Assembly: GCF_947500405.1 (NCBI RefSeq)
Contig: NZ_CANMRY010000005.1
Coordinates: forward strand, 62,001-126,000
Direction of reading: 5' to 3'
Length of the DNA stretch: 64,000 bases
DNA from: an uncultured Maribacter sp.
GTDB lineage: Bacteria; Bacteroidota; Bacteroidia; Flavobacteriales; Flavobacteriaceae
Made by a program: the position numbers and the translations under genes. Shown piece after piece: positions 44,425 to 53,765 of the stretch. The notes under the pieces are model-generated. The model was given only the letters and a program-made list of their open reading frames with translations. It searched no databases and was not told the origin of the DNA. Numbering within the stretch: the stretch's first letter is position 1; every line of letters starts with the position of its first letter.

Positions 44425-45312
44425 TTACTTCAAAGTAAACTTAGAAGTTCCTAATAATTTTAATTTATCATCATAAACATTTACCATATAATTTCCTTTT
44501 TGGAAATCTCCAGCAGGCTTTCCTATATAGTCACAAACATCTAAAGATTTATTTTCATAATAAAAACTTGTAGACTTGCTATAGGTTACAGAAGCTCCAG
44601 ATTCATTTGTTTTAGAATAGCTTTCTCCTAAAACGTTTCCTTGAGGGTCTAAAACTTCCACAAAAAATTCTCTATCACCAGCACCTGCAATTACATTATC
44701 TGCAACGGTAAAACATATTTTAAATTTATCGGTTCTACTAGCTCTAGATGTAGATACTAATTTTCCACTATTACGCTCTTTTACAGCATCTACAGAAAAT
44801 TTTGATAAATTTAATGCAGAGCCTTTTTCTACAACATCTGCTAATTGTGTGTTTTGTACAACTAGAGAATCATTAAAAACTGTTTGCTTTTCTAATTCTA
44901 CGTATGTACTATCCCTTTCCAAAGCAATTAAAGTATTAGAGCGTGTAAGAGAATCTACTTGCTTTAATAATTTAGCTCTTTCCGCTTTTAAAACACCTAC
45001 TTGTCTTCTATATCTAGACAAAGATGCTATATCTCCTTTCATTGCTTTTACAGAATCAATATATTTTGAAATGTTATCTCTTGCAGTTACTAATTCTTCA
45101 TTAGTAGCATTACTTTCTAAAATAGCTTTATCGTACTCCGATTTTAAACTATTTAAATCTTCTACTACTAATTCTTTTTCTTTCGTAAGAACAGTTTCGG
45201 TCTTTTTCTTCTCTTGATAAAGACTAACAGTATAAATAATAGTTCCTAAAAGAATTACTCCTAGTAACCCTGCTAATACCTTTAAACCGTTGTTATTTTT
45301 AGATTCACTCAT
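44425..45312 (-). CDS. membrane-anchored coiled-coil protein
   Basis: 295 residues: a short cytoplasmic N-terminus, one membrane helix at about 11-31, a long coiled coil (about 33-180, with LVVEDLNSLKSEYDKAILES and VLKAERAKLLKQVDSL) and a C-terminal beta-rich domain (about 195-295, FKICFTVADNVIAGAGDREFFVEVLDP). It is probably exported past the inner membrane, spanning into the periplasm. I do not know its role; such proteins are common in flavobacteria. Confidence 0.68.
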   Translation of the reverse strand: MSESKNNNGLKVLAGLLGVILLGTIIYTVSLYQEKKKTETVLTKEKELVVEDLNSLKSEYDKAILESNATNEELVTARDNISKYIDSVKAMKGDIASLSRYRRQVGVLKAERAKLLKQVDSLTRSNTLIALERDSTYVELEKQTVFNDSLVVQNTQLADVVEKGSALNLSKFSVDAVKERNSGKLVSTSRASRTDKFKICFTVADNVIAGAGDREFFVEVLDPQGNVLGESYSKTNESGASVTYSKSTSFYYENKSLDVCDYIGKPAGDFQKGNYMVNVYDDKLKLLGTSKFTLK

Positions 45313-45476
45313 AATGTAAAAAATTAATTAACCTTGTTTAACTTTTAAAATTTGGTTGTTTGCTTTTTAAATATACGCATGAAAAGTTGTTTTAGATTTT
45401 TTTTGTTAAAAAAAGTTGGAATTAATTTTATTTCTATGAATTCTATATCTTTAATAAAATACAGTAATTACAAAAA

Positions 45477-45941
45477 ATGAGGTTACAAATAATACCCTAT
45501 AAACCTATACACGCAAAAGCTTTTAAAGATTTAAATATAGCTTGGTTGGAAAAATATTTTCATGTTGAAGAAAAAGATTCTCAATTATTAGAAAATTGTG
45601 AAGATGCTATTATTAAACCCGGTGGTTATATTTTCATGGCTCAATACCAAAATACTATAGTTGGTTGTTTTTCTTATATTATAATGAAAGACGGTAATTA
45701 TGAATTAGGTAAAATGGCTGTGAATCAAGATTACCAAGGCTTAAAGATAGGGCAACAACTATTAGAATTTGCTATAAATTTTGCCAAAGAAAAGAAATGG
45801 CCTAAAATTCTATTATATTCTAGTACCAAATTAGATACAGCTCTTCATATTTATAAAAAATATGGTTTTGCACACATTCCTTTGGAAAAAAATTTGCCTT
45901 ATGTTAGAAGTGATGTAAAAATGGAATTAATTTTAGACTAA
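45477..45941 (+). CDS. GNAT-family N-acetyltransferase
   Basis: 154 residues with GNAT features: a first strand-helix LQIIPYKPIHAKAFKDLN, GNYELGKMAVNQDYQGLKIGQQLLEFAINFA, in which QGLKIGQ is the acetyl-CoA loop (about 88-94), and the late TALHIYKKYGFAHIPL. The substrate is unknown. It is monocistronic, with a terminator directly after the stop. Confidence 0.84.
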   Translation: MRLQIIPYKPIHAKAFKDLNIAWLEKYFHVEEKDSQLLENCEDAIIKPGGYIFMAQYQNTIVGCFSYIIMKDGNYELGKMAVNQDYQGLKIGQQLLEFAINFAKEKKWPKILLYSSTKLDTALHIYKKYGFAHIPLEKNLPYVRSDVKMELILD

Positions 45942-45943
45942 AA

Positions 45944-45977
45944 AAATGCCTCTTGTATATCTTACAAAGAGGCATTT
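45944..45977. terminator. bidirectional rho-independent terminator
   Basis: Arms 45944-45957 and 45963-45977 (AAATGCCTCTTGTA against its complement with one bulge), with A and T runs, lie between the GNAT gene (+) and ettA (-). Confidence 0.83.
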
Positions 45978-45996
45978 AATGTTGATATTATATTTT

Positions 45997-47688
45997 TTAT
46001 CTAATTAACTTTTTGTACTTAATACGTTTAGGCATTAAATCGCCGCCTAAACGTGCTTTCTTATTTTCTTCATAATCAGAAAAAGAACCTTCAAAGAAAT
46101 ATACTTGAGAATCTCCTTCAAAAGCCAATATATGTGTGCAAATACGATCTAAAAACCAACGGTCGTGAGAAATAACTACTGCGCAACCTGCAAAATTCTC
46201 CAAACCTTCCTCTAAAGCTCGTAATGTATTAACATCTAAATCATTGGTAGGTTCATCTAAAAGCAAAACATTCCCTTCTTCCTTAAGTGTCATTGCCAAA
46301 TGTAAACGGTTACGCTCCCCACCTGAAAGCATGTTTACTTTTTTATTTTGTTCACTACCAGAAAAATTAAATCTACTCAAATACGCTCTAGAATTTACTT
46401 GCCTGCCTCCCATCATAATAAGCTCTTGCTCATCACTAAAATTTTGCCAGATAGTTTTTTCTGGATCAATATTAGAATGACTTTGATCTACATAGGCAAT
46501 CTTTGCTGTTTCACCCACAACAAACTCTCCTTTGTCTGGAGTTTCCTCTCCCATTATCATTCTAAAAATAGTAGTTTTACCAGCACCATTTGGACCAATA
46601 ATACCTACAATACCAGCTTGCGGAAGATTAAATTTTAAATCTTCATACAGTAATTTATCGCCATAGGCTTTGCTTACTCCTGTTGCTTCAATAACATTAG
46701 TTCCTAGTCTAGGGCCATTAGGGATATATATTTCTAATTTTTCGTCAAGTTGTTTTTGATCTTGACTCATTAACTTATCATAATTCTTAAGACGTGCCTT
46801 TTGTTTGGTTTGCCTTCCTTTTGCTCCTTGGCGTACCCACTCTAACTCTCGTTCTAATGTTTTTTGTCTTTTAGAAGCTGTTTTGCTCTCTTGCGCTAAT
46901 CGTTTAGATTTTTGATCTAACCAAGAAGAATAATTTCCTTTCCAAGGAATACCTTCTCCTCTATCCAATTCTAAAATCCATCCTGCAACATTATCTAAAA
47001 AATATCTATCATGTGTTACAGCAATAACAGTTCCCTTATATTGTGCTAAATGGTGTTCTAACCAGTGTACAGATTCTGCATCTAAATGGTTAGTAGGCTC
47101 ATCTAATAATAAAATTTCTGGTTCTTGTAGTAGCAATCTACATAATGCAACTCGTCTTCGTTCCCCTCCAGATAATACCGCTATTTTTTTATCGGAATCT
47201 GGAGTACGTAACGCATCCATTGCTATTTCTAACTTGGTATCTAATTCCCAAGCATTAGAAGCATCAATTTGGTCTTGTAAAACAGCTTGTCTAGCCATTA
47301 ACTTTTCCATCTTATCAGCATCAGAATATACTTCTTCTAGACCAAATTGGTCATTAATACTGTTATACTCATCTAAAATGGCAACTGTTTCTGCAACACC
47401 TTCTTTTACAATTTCTAGTACCGTTTTATCCTCATCTAACTGTGGTTCTTGTTCTAAATAACCAACCTTATAGCCTGGAGAAAAAACGACATCCCCTTGA
47501 AAATTTTTATCAACCCCTGCAATAATCTTTAGTAAGGTAGATTTACCAGAACCATTAAGTCCTAAAATTCCAATTTTTGCTCCGTAAAAGAAGCTTAAGT
47601 ATATATTTTTTAATACAGGTGTATTTGCAGTTTTAAACGTCTTGGAAACTCCAGACATTGAGAAAATTACTTTCTTATCGTCAGACAT
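45997..47688 (-). CDS. ettA: energy-dependent translational throttle protein (ABC-F)
   Basis: 563 residues, two ABC domains without membrane parts. First: Walker A GLNGSGKST, signature LSGGERRRVAL, Walker B LLLLDEPTNHLD. Second: GPNGAGKTT, LSGGERNRLHL, VLLLDEPTNDLD. The linker (about 245-305, charged) and the short arm insert are typical of EttA rather than Uup or an antibiotic-resistance ABC-F protein. It acts at the ribosomal E site, linking translation start to energy state. Confidence 0.93.
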   Translation of the reverse strand: MSDDKKVIFSMSGVSKTFKTANTPVLKNIYLSFFYGAKIGILGLNGSGKSTLLKIIAGVDKNFQGDVVFSPGYKVGYLEQEPQLDEDKTVLEIVKEGVAETVAILDEYNSINDQFGLEEVYSDADKMEKLMARQAVLQDQIDASNAWELDTKLEIAMDALRTPDSDKKIAVLSGGERRRVALCRLLLQEPEILLLDEPTNHLDAESVHWLEHHLAQYKGTVIAVTHDRYFLDNVAGWILELDRGEGIPWKGNYSSWLDQKSKRLAQESKTASKRQKTLERELEWVRQGAKGRQTKQKARLKNYDKLMSQDQKQLDEKLEIYIPNGPRLGTNVIEATGVSKAYGDKLLYEDLKFNLPQAGIVGIIGPNGAGKTTIFRMIMGEETPDKGEFVVGETAKIAYVDQSHSNIDPEKTIWQNFSDEQELIMMGGRQVNSRAYLSRFNFSGSEQNKKVNMLSGGERNRLHLAMTLKEEGNVLLLDEPTNDLDVNTLRALEEGLENFAGCAVVISHDRWFLDRICTHILAFEGDSQVYFFEGSFSDYEENKKARLGGDLMPKRIKYKKLIR

Positions 47689-47726
47689 AGTTTGTATTTA
47701 TCGTAAATGAAAAGTGTGAAAATTTA

Positions 47727-47909
47727 TTAAACTCTACCTTTTAAGGCGTTAAAAACCCATGCAATTGCAAAAAAACCAATACCTACTGATGCAAATCCTA
47801 TTCCTGATACTTCTCTATATTTAAAAGCTCCTAGCGCAATAAGAACCACTCCTACAAATAGCATTATAAATGTTGCCCACGCGAGTACGGTGTTTTTATT
47901 CATTCCCAT
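47727..47909 (-). CDS. CAL67264-family small membrane protein
   Basis: 60 residues with two hydrophobic helices (about 10-29 and 35-55), MGMNKNTVLAWATFIMLFVG at the start and VGIGFFAIAWVFNALKGRV at the end. This matches a short flavobacterial family named after CAL67264. Its role is unknown. It lies 38 bases upstream of ettA in the same direction and may share its transcript. Confidence 0.85.
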   Translation of the reverse strand: MGMNKNTVLAWATFIMLFVGVVLIALGAFKYREVSGIGFASVGIGFFAIAWVFNALKGRV

Positions 47910-47983
47910 AGTTTTTTGGTTTAGTTTTTGGTAATTTCAAATATCGGAAAAATTCCAAGATTTATAAATGTATAATTCTAATA

Positions 47984-48958
47984 TTATTCTTCAAAAGGAA
48001 AAATAACTCCTACTTCTTTACGAATAGAGTCTAACAATTGTGCTAAATCTATACTATTTTGATGGTTCCACAATTCACTTTCTGTTTTATTTTTTAGAAT
48101 ACATTGCTGCACTTCTTGAATTTCATACGTAAACCCAAGTCCAATTCTTGGCATAGAAAAGAAAGAAGACTCATTTTCTTTTTTTAATTCATAACCTTGC
48201 GCTTCATGCCATCTAGAAGGAATTAGTATGGAACCTTCAGTGCCAGAAAACTCAGCTATTGTTTGCGTAGTAGAATTTAATCCAGAATATAGTATTGCTT
48301 GTGCATTTTTATAATGAAAAATTATAGAGGTTTGGATTTCTACACCTGTACTATGAAAATTAGATTTAGCAAGGATAGTCTCTGGTTTACCTAAAAATAA
48401 ATAAGCCAAAAAGACCGGATAAATTCCAATGTCTAGCAATGAACCACCTGCCATAGTAGGGTTTAACAATCTTCCATTCTCTTCTCTATTTAATCCATAA
48501 AAAGCAAAATCTGCATATATATGATTTAAACTACCTATCTCTTTTTTATCAATAAGATTTTTTACTTTTCTAATTGTCGGGTTAAATCTAGACCACAAAC
48601 CTTCCATTAAAAAAACCTTATTATTTTTAGAAGCTGCTACCATTGCTCTTACTTCTTTTTCATTAACACCTAAAGGCTTTTCACACAAAACATGTTTCCC
48701 GTGCGTCATTGCCTGTATACTTAATTCTGCATGATTATTATGTGGTGTAGCTATATAAATAACTGCAACTTCCTTATCTTCAAAAAGCTGCTGGTACGTT
48801 CCAAAAGCCTTAGAAGCATTATTTTCATGAGCAAATTCATTTGCCTTAGTTAAATCTCTGGAAGCTACAGCATGAAGCGTAGCTGTTGGGACTAACTCTA
48901 AATCTGAAGCAAATTTTTTAGCTATATTCCCTAAACCTAAAATACCCCATTTTATCAT
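47984..48958 (-). CDS. Gfo/Idh/MocA-family oxidoreductase
   Basis: 324 residues with an N-terminal NAD(P) Rossmann domain (GILGLGNIAKKFASDL, 4-19), the EKPLGVNEKE motif (about 93-102) and a C-terminal sugar-type dehydrogenase domain (GGSLLDIGIYPVFLA). Such enzymes usually oxidise sugars or related polyols. No carbohydrate genes are nearby, so the substrate is unknown. It is divergent from the carboxylase gene at 49044 with an 85-base spacer. Confidence 0.88.
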   Translation of the reverse strand: MIKWGILGLGNIAKKFASDLELVPTATLHAVASRDLTKANEFAHENNASKAFGTYQQLFEDKEVAVIYIATPHNNHAELSIQAMTHGKHVLCEKPLGVNEKEVRAMVAASKNNKVFLMEGLWSRFNPTIRKVKNLIDKKEIGSLNHIYADFAFYGLNREENGRLLNPTMAGGSLLDIGIYPVFLAYLFLGKPETILAKSNFHSTGVEIQTSIIFHYKNAQAILYSGLNSTTQTIAEFSGTEGSILIPSRWHEAQGYELKKENESSFFSMPRIGLGFTYEIQEVQQCILKNKTESELWNHQNSIDLAQLLDSIRKEVGVIFPFEE

Positions 48959-49043
48959 TGTTATCTTTTTGATTATTGATTTTTATCAAATGTAATCAAT
49001 TTTACTTCTTATCTTTATACGGACTAATAAACAAAAATAAGGA

Positions 49044-50672
49044 ATGGATTTAACCTTCAATAAGAACGAAGATCATAATAAATTACTTTTATCAGAATTA
49101 AGAAAAAGACTTGCTCTAATTAAATTAGGAGGAGGAAAAAAAAGAATAGAAAAACAACATTCTCTAGGTAAAATGACTGCTAGAGAACGTATAGACTATT
49201 TATTAGACAACAAAAAAGATAGTATTGAAATTGGAGCTGTTGTAGGCGAAGGAATGTATGAAGAACACGGAGGCTGTCCTTCAGGTGGTGTTGTAATTAA
49301 AATGGGGTATGTTTCTGGGAAACAATGTCTTGTTGTTGCAAATGATGCTACTGTAAAAGCTGGAGCTTGGTTTCCCATTACAGCAAAAAAGAATCTAAGA
49401 GCCCAAGAAATTGCAATTGAAAATAGATTACCAATTATTTACTTAGTAGATAGTGCTGGAGTATACCTTCCATTGCAAGATGAAATTTTTCCAGACAAAG
49501 AACACTTTGGACGTATTTTTAGAAATAATGCCAAAATGAGTAGTATGGGTATTACACAAATATCTGCCGTTATGGGTAGTTGTGTTGCTGGAGGAGCCTA
49601 TTTGCCTATTATGAGCGATGAAGCTTTAATTGTTGATAAAACAGGAAGCATATTTCTTGCGGGTAGTTACCTTGTTAAGGCTGCTATTGGAGAACAAATT
49701 GACAATGAAACTTTAGGAGGAGCCTCTACACATTGTGAAATTAGTGGTGTAACCGATTATAAAGAAAAAGATGATACCTCTGCTCTGGATACCATAAAAG
49801 GTATTATGGATAAAATTGGTGATTTTGATAAAGCTGGTTATAACCGAACAAAAGCTATTAAACCAAAAGAAAACCCTGAAGACATATATGGTTTACTACC
49901 AGCTGCTCGTCATGAGCAATATGATATGGTAGAAATAATAAAAAGACTTGTAGACAATTCTGACTTTGAACAATATAAAGAGGGTTATGGACAAACTATA
50001 TTAACTGGTTATGCTAGAATAGATGGTTGGGCTGTAGGTATTGTTGCCAACCAGCGTAAAGTTGTAAAAACCACCAAAGGAGAAATGCAATTTGGGGGAG
50101 TTATTTATTCTGATTCTGCGGATAAAGCCACTAGATTTATTGCCAATTGCAACCAAAAGAAAATTCCGTTAGTATTTTTGCAAGATGTCACTGGCTTCAT
50201 GGTAGGCAGTAAAAGTGAGCATGGCGGTATAATTAAAGATGGCGCTAAAATGGTAAACGCAGTTAGTAATTCTGTTGTTCCTAAGTTTACTATAGTAATT
50301 GGCAATAGTTATGGTGCTGGTAATTATGCTATGTGTGGTAAAGCTTATGACCCAAGACTTATTGCTGCTTGGCCAAGTGCAGAATTAGCTGTAATGAGTG
50401 GTAATTCTGCGGCAAAAGTTCTTCTACAAATAGAAAAATCTTCTTTAAAGAAAAAAGGGGAAGAAATAACTCCAGAAAAGGAAGCTGAGTTATTCTCCAA
50501 AATTAAAGAAAGGTATGACGATCAGGTTTCTCCTTATTATGCAGCTTCTCGCCTTTGGACCGATGCTATTATAGACCCATTAGACACTAGAAAATGGATA
50601 TCTATGGGTATTGAAGCAGCAAACCATGCTCCTATTGAAAAACCTTTTAATATGGGGGTTTTACAGGTTTAA
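49044..50672 (+). CDS. acyl-CoA carboxylase beta subunit (carboxyltransferase)
   Basis: 542 residues of the carboxyltransferase family: the LSELRKRLALIKLGGGKKRIEKQHSLGKMTARERI start, STHCEISGVTDY, FLQDVTGFMVG (about 378-388) and NSYGAGNYAMCGKAYDPR. The second half resembles methylcrotonyl-CoA carboxylase beta more than propionyl-CoA carboxylase beta, but the substrate cannot be fixed by eye. The biotin carboxylase subunit is not adjacent in this window. The end overlaps menE, on the other strand, by 12 bases. Confidence 0.88.
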   Translation: MDLTFNKNEDHNKLLLSELRKRLALIKLGGGKKRIEKQHSLGKMTARERIDYLLDNKKDSIEIGAVVGEGMYEEHGGCPSGGVVIKMGYVSGKQCLVVANDATVKAGAWFPITAKKNLRAQEIAIENRLPIIYLVDSAGVYLPLQDEIFPDKEHFGRIFRNNAKMSSMGITQISAVMGSCVAGGAYLPIMSDEALIVDKTGSIFLAGSYLVKAAIGEQIDNETLGGASTHCEISGVTDYKEKDDTSALDTIKGIMDKIGDFDKAGYNRTKAIKPKENPEDIYGLLPAARHEQYDMVEIIKRLVDNSDFEQYKEGYGQTILTGYARIDGWAVGIVANQRKVVKTTKGEMQFGGVIYSDSADKATRFIANCNQKKIPLVFLQDVTGFMVGSKSEHGGIIKDGAKMVNAVSNSVVPKFTIVIGNSYGAGNYAMCGKAYDPRLIAAWPSAELAVMSGNSAAKVLLQIEKSSLKKKGEEITPEKEAELFSKIKERYDDQVSPYYAASRLWTDAIIDPLDTRKWISMGIEAANHAPIEKPFNMGVLQV

Positions 50673-51734
50673 AGCTCTTAATGTAGCTTTTCTATTAATT
50701 TTCCCATTAGGCGTATATACAAAGTTCTGTGCTGTATATACACCTTTTGGAATTTGATATTTTGTAATAGTTTTTAATTCTTTTATTTCCTCTAAAATTG
50801 AAGGGTTTTGTTTATCCGTTTCTAAAACTAGTAGTAGTTTCTGCCCTAAGGTTTCATCTGGTACTCCTGCAACAAAAAATCTGTTTTTAACAATAGTAGA
50901 AAGTTTAGTTTCAATTTGTTCGGGATGTAATTTTACTCCTCCAGAATTAATAACATTATCTACTCTACCCAACCAATTAAATTCTGTTTCAGAAATTATC
51001 TCTACTACATCATTCGTATAAATGGTTGCATTTGTAATTTTGGGCGCGTCAATTACCAAACAATCTCTATTATCTTTTGTTATTTTAATACTTGGAAGAA
51101 TAGAAAAAGTTTTTTCTGTATTATTATTTATTTTCTTTAGAGCAATATGGGTAATTGTTTCAGTCATTCCATAGGTTTCAAAAACTTCTGTTTTTATTCC
51201 TTGCACTTTTTCTTTTAAAGAGGCAGACATTGGAGCACCACCAATAATAACTTTTTTTAAAGTATGTAATTTGTTTATAGAGTTTTGCAATTGTAAGGGT
51301 ACCATTGCACAAAAATCAAACTGTTTTACTACGTTCTTTAAAGGAGTAGAACTAGGTGCAATAATTGTTATTTGCAATCCTAACACCATTGCCCTTACCA
51401 GCATCATTTTACCAGCAATATAGCTTGCAGACATACACATGAGTGCAGTATTCTTAGGCTTTAAATTAAAATAATCTCCTGTTGCTAAAGCAGAGTTCAC
51501 CATATGTTCTTTTTTAAGAACAATTAATTTTGGAATTCCTGTAGAACCAGAAGTTCTAACTTCAATAGTTTCTTTATTATCTATCCAACATTGCAAAAAG
51601 TCACCAATTTCCTTTTCAAAATCTTCCCCTTCTTTAATAAAAGAATAAGCAACTTCAGAGATTGAATCTTCCCCAATAGAAACACCATTTAATTTAAAGT
51701 CTGCATGTATTTTATTCCAATCCAATTTCTTCAA
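50661..51734 (-). CDS. menE: o-succinylbenzoate--CoA ligase (short form)
   Basis: Adenylate-forming ligase of menaquinone synthesis. About 357 residues, shorter than the usual 450 or more, as in other Bacteroidota. Motifs: RTSGSTGIPKLIVLKK (ATP loop, about 59-74), ETYGMTETI, LGRVDNVINSGGVKLHP and the final NGKINRKA with the catalytic lysine. The start appears to be TTG at 51734, overlapping the CPBP gene by 23 bases; the first in-frame ATG is near residue 80, inside the ATP domain. Context with menC, menA, menD and menF supports the call. Confidence 0.88.
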   Translation of the reverse strand: MKKLDWNKIHADFKLNGVSIGEDSISEVAYSFIKEGEDFEKEIGDFLQCWIDNKETIEVRTSGSTGIPKLIVLKKEHMVNSALATGDYFNLKPKNTALMCMSASYIAGKMMLVRAMVLGLQITIIAPSSTPLKNVVKQFDFCAMVPLQLQNSINKLHTLKKVIIGGAPMSASLKEKVQGIKTEVFETYGMTETITHIALKKINNNTEKTFSILPSIKITKDNRDCLVIDAPKITNATIYTNDVVEIISETEFNWLGRVDNVINSGGVKLHPEQIETKLSTIVKNRFFVAGVPDETLGQKLLLVLETDKQNPSILEEIKELKTITKYQIPKGVYTAQNFVYTPNGKINRKATLRALNL

Positions 51735-52674
51735 TTTTCTCTTCTAAAAATTCTTCTTTAGATACAATTTCTCCTGTAAGACGTTCTTTCCAATTGGTCC
51801 AATTATACTTTTTAGAAAAAATATAGAGCAGAATAGGAAAAATCACAAAAATTGGAACAAAAACATCTAAACCTAATTCTGGGTTAGATATATCTCTATA
51901 AATAGAATCGGTCTGAAAAGCTGTCCAATCTGCCGTTACAAGCAATGCTGTAATTAAATTGTTTGCAGCATGAAAACCTAACGCTAACTCTAGACCTTCA
52001 TCCATTAAAGTTAAAATGCCTAGAAAAAAACCAGTTCCTATATAGAATACCATAATGCCGTACCCTAATTTATCCACTTCAGGATTGGCTAAATGTAATA
52101 GCCCAAAAATTACAGAGGTAATAACCAAAGGGAGCCATTTATTTTTAGCTACAATTCCTATTCCTTGCATTAAATATCCTCTTAAAAAATATTCTTCAAA
52201 ACTCGTTTGTATCGGAATAAGAATAATACTTATTGCAGCAAGAATAAGAAATTGTTTTAATTTAAAGTTTAATACATAATCATCTGGAGATAGATAAATA
52301 TCCAACAACATTAATCCAGCAGATAGTATTCCCCATAAACTAAAAGAAAAAAATACTCTACTCCAATCTATTTTTTTTCTAGAAGTAGTTAGTGAAACTA
52401 TTTTTTGCTGGTGTAATACAGATGTGGTAAAAAATGTAGCAACAAGACCAAAAGCAAAAGAAACCAACATTAAAAAAAGAAACATATTAGACCCTAATAA
52501 GGTACTCATTCCTGCAACATCTGTTGGTAAATTTCCTAAGCCATCCACTTTAGATACAAGACCAATCATTAAAGGAATCATCCCTAAAATTTGCCAACCC
52601 ACAAAAATAATTAAGACACCAATAATATATCTCCAAAAATCTTCTCTTCCTTTAAATCCTTGCTCTATATACAT
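51712..52674 (-). CDS. CPBP-family intramembrane metalloprotease
   Basis: 320 residues with about eight membrane helices and the CPBP (Abi/CAAX-type) motifs: EExxxR in TSFEEYFLRGYL (about 157-168), FGLLHL (about 190-195, metal histidine) and the late HAANN. It probably cleaves membrane proteins or processes prenylated or unprenylated substrates, but the client is unknown. It is nested between menC and menE with overlaps of 10 and 23 bases, so expression is coupled to menaquinone genes. Confidence 0.85.
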   Translation of the reverse strand: MYIEQGFKGREDFWRYIIGVLIIFVGWQILGMIPLMIGLVSKVDGLGNLPTDVAGMSTLLGSNMFLFLMLVSFAFGLVATFFTTSVLHQQKIVSLTTSRKKIDWSRVFFSFSLWGILSAGLMLLDIYLSPDDYVLNFKLKQFLILAAISIILIPIQTSFEEYFLRGYLMQGIGIVAKNKWLPLVITSVIFGLLHLANPEVDKLGYGIMVFYIGTGFFLGILTLMDEGLELALGFHAANNLITALLVTADWTAFQTDSIYRDISNPELGLDVFVPIFVIFPILLYIFSKKYNWTNWKERLTGEIVSKEEFLEEKIEEIGLE

Positions 52675-53717
52675 AAATCTTCTATTAAATTATTTTGCCA
52701 ACCTTCAAATTTACTGTAGAATAATTTTCCGTTTTCTACATATAACGGACTAGTAAAATTATTGGTAAATAAGGCTCCTGTTCCAAGACCTTGCGGCATT
52801 TTATTAGAAAGTGTATATGTCCATTGCGCAATTGCATTTAAACCAATATTACTTTCTAAAGCACTGGTTACCCACCAACCAATATTATATTTTTCTGCTA
52901 AAGTAATCCATTCTAAACTTCCTTTAAAACCACCAACTAAACTTGGTTTAAGGATTATATATTGTGGCATTATTGTTTGCAATAATTTTTCTTTCTCATC
53001 AATTGTAAAAACTCCAATTAACTCCTCATCTAATGCAATTGGTAAAGGGGTTGCATTACACAAAACTTTCATATCTAAAATATTACCTTGTTTAATAGGT
53101 TGCTCTATAGAATGAATTTTAAATTGTGCTAATTGTTTGAGTTTAGATAAAGCTTCTTCTATAGTAAATGCACCATTGGCATCTACTCTTAATTCTATTT
53201 CCTCAGGCGTAAACTTTTTTCTAATAGATTCTAATAGCGCTAATTCTTTAGAAAAATCTATTGCTCCAATCTTTAACTTTATACAATTAAAGCCTTCTCG
53301 TAATTTTTCTTCAATTTGTTTTAACATAAAACCTTCATCTCCCATCCAAATTAAACCGTTAATGGGTATTGAAGCATTATTATTTATAAAGTTAGATGGA
53401 AAAAGAGAAAAAGAGTCCTCTGAATTTAAAGATAAAAAAGCTTGCTCTAATCCAAATTGGATACTTGGAAAAAAAATTAATTCTTCTAATAAAGCTTCTA
53501 ATCCTAGATGAATGTTTGCTACTACCCATTTAATTTTTTTCTCATAATCTAAAAAACTATCCACACTTAAACCTCTAAAAAAACCACATTCACCAATTCC
53601 TTTTTTGCCATTTTCTTCTAGAATAATAAACCAAGTTTCTTTATTAGTTAGCACCCCTCTAGAGGTACCACTCGCTTGTTTAAATATTAAATTATATTTT
53701 TTATAGGTAGCTTTCAT
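52665..53717 (-). CDS. menC: o-succinylbenzoate synthase
   Basis: Enolase-superfamily dehydratase making o-succinylbenzoate for menaquinone. 350 residues with the catalytic lysines in IKLKIG (K147 and K149), metal ligands D179 (VDANGAF), E205 (SIEQPI) and D230 (ALDEEL), and the second catalytic lysine K257 (IILKPSLVGG). This matches the OSBS set. Some OSBS-like enzymes are also N-acylamino acid racemases, but the men context settles it. Confidence 0.93.
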   Translation of the reverse strand: MKATYKKYNLIFKQASGTSRGVLTNKETWFIILEENGKKGIGECGFFRGLSVDSFLDYEKKIKWVVANIHLGLEALLEELIFFPSIQFGLEQAFLSLNSEDSFSLFPSNFINNNASIPINGLIWMGDEGFMLKQIEEKLREGFNCIKLKIGAIDFSKELALLESIRKKFTPEEIELRVDANGAFTIEEALSKLKQLAQFKIHSIEQPIKQGNILDMKVLCNATPLPIALDEELIGVFTIDEKEKLLQTIMPQYIILKPSLVGGFKGSLEWITLAEKYNIGWWVTSALESNIGLNAIAQWTYTLSNKMPQGLGTGALFTNNFTSPLYVENGKLFYSKFEGWQNNLIEDLCI

Positions 53718-53765
53718 ATATTCCTATCAAATTTAACTATATTTTTAAGCAGTAAAAACATTTTA

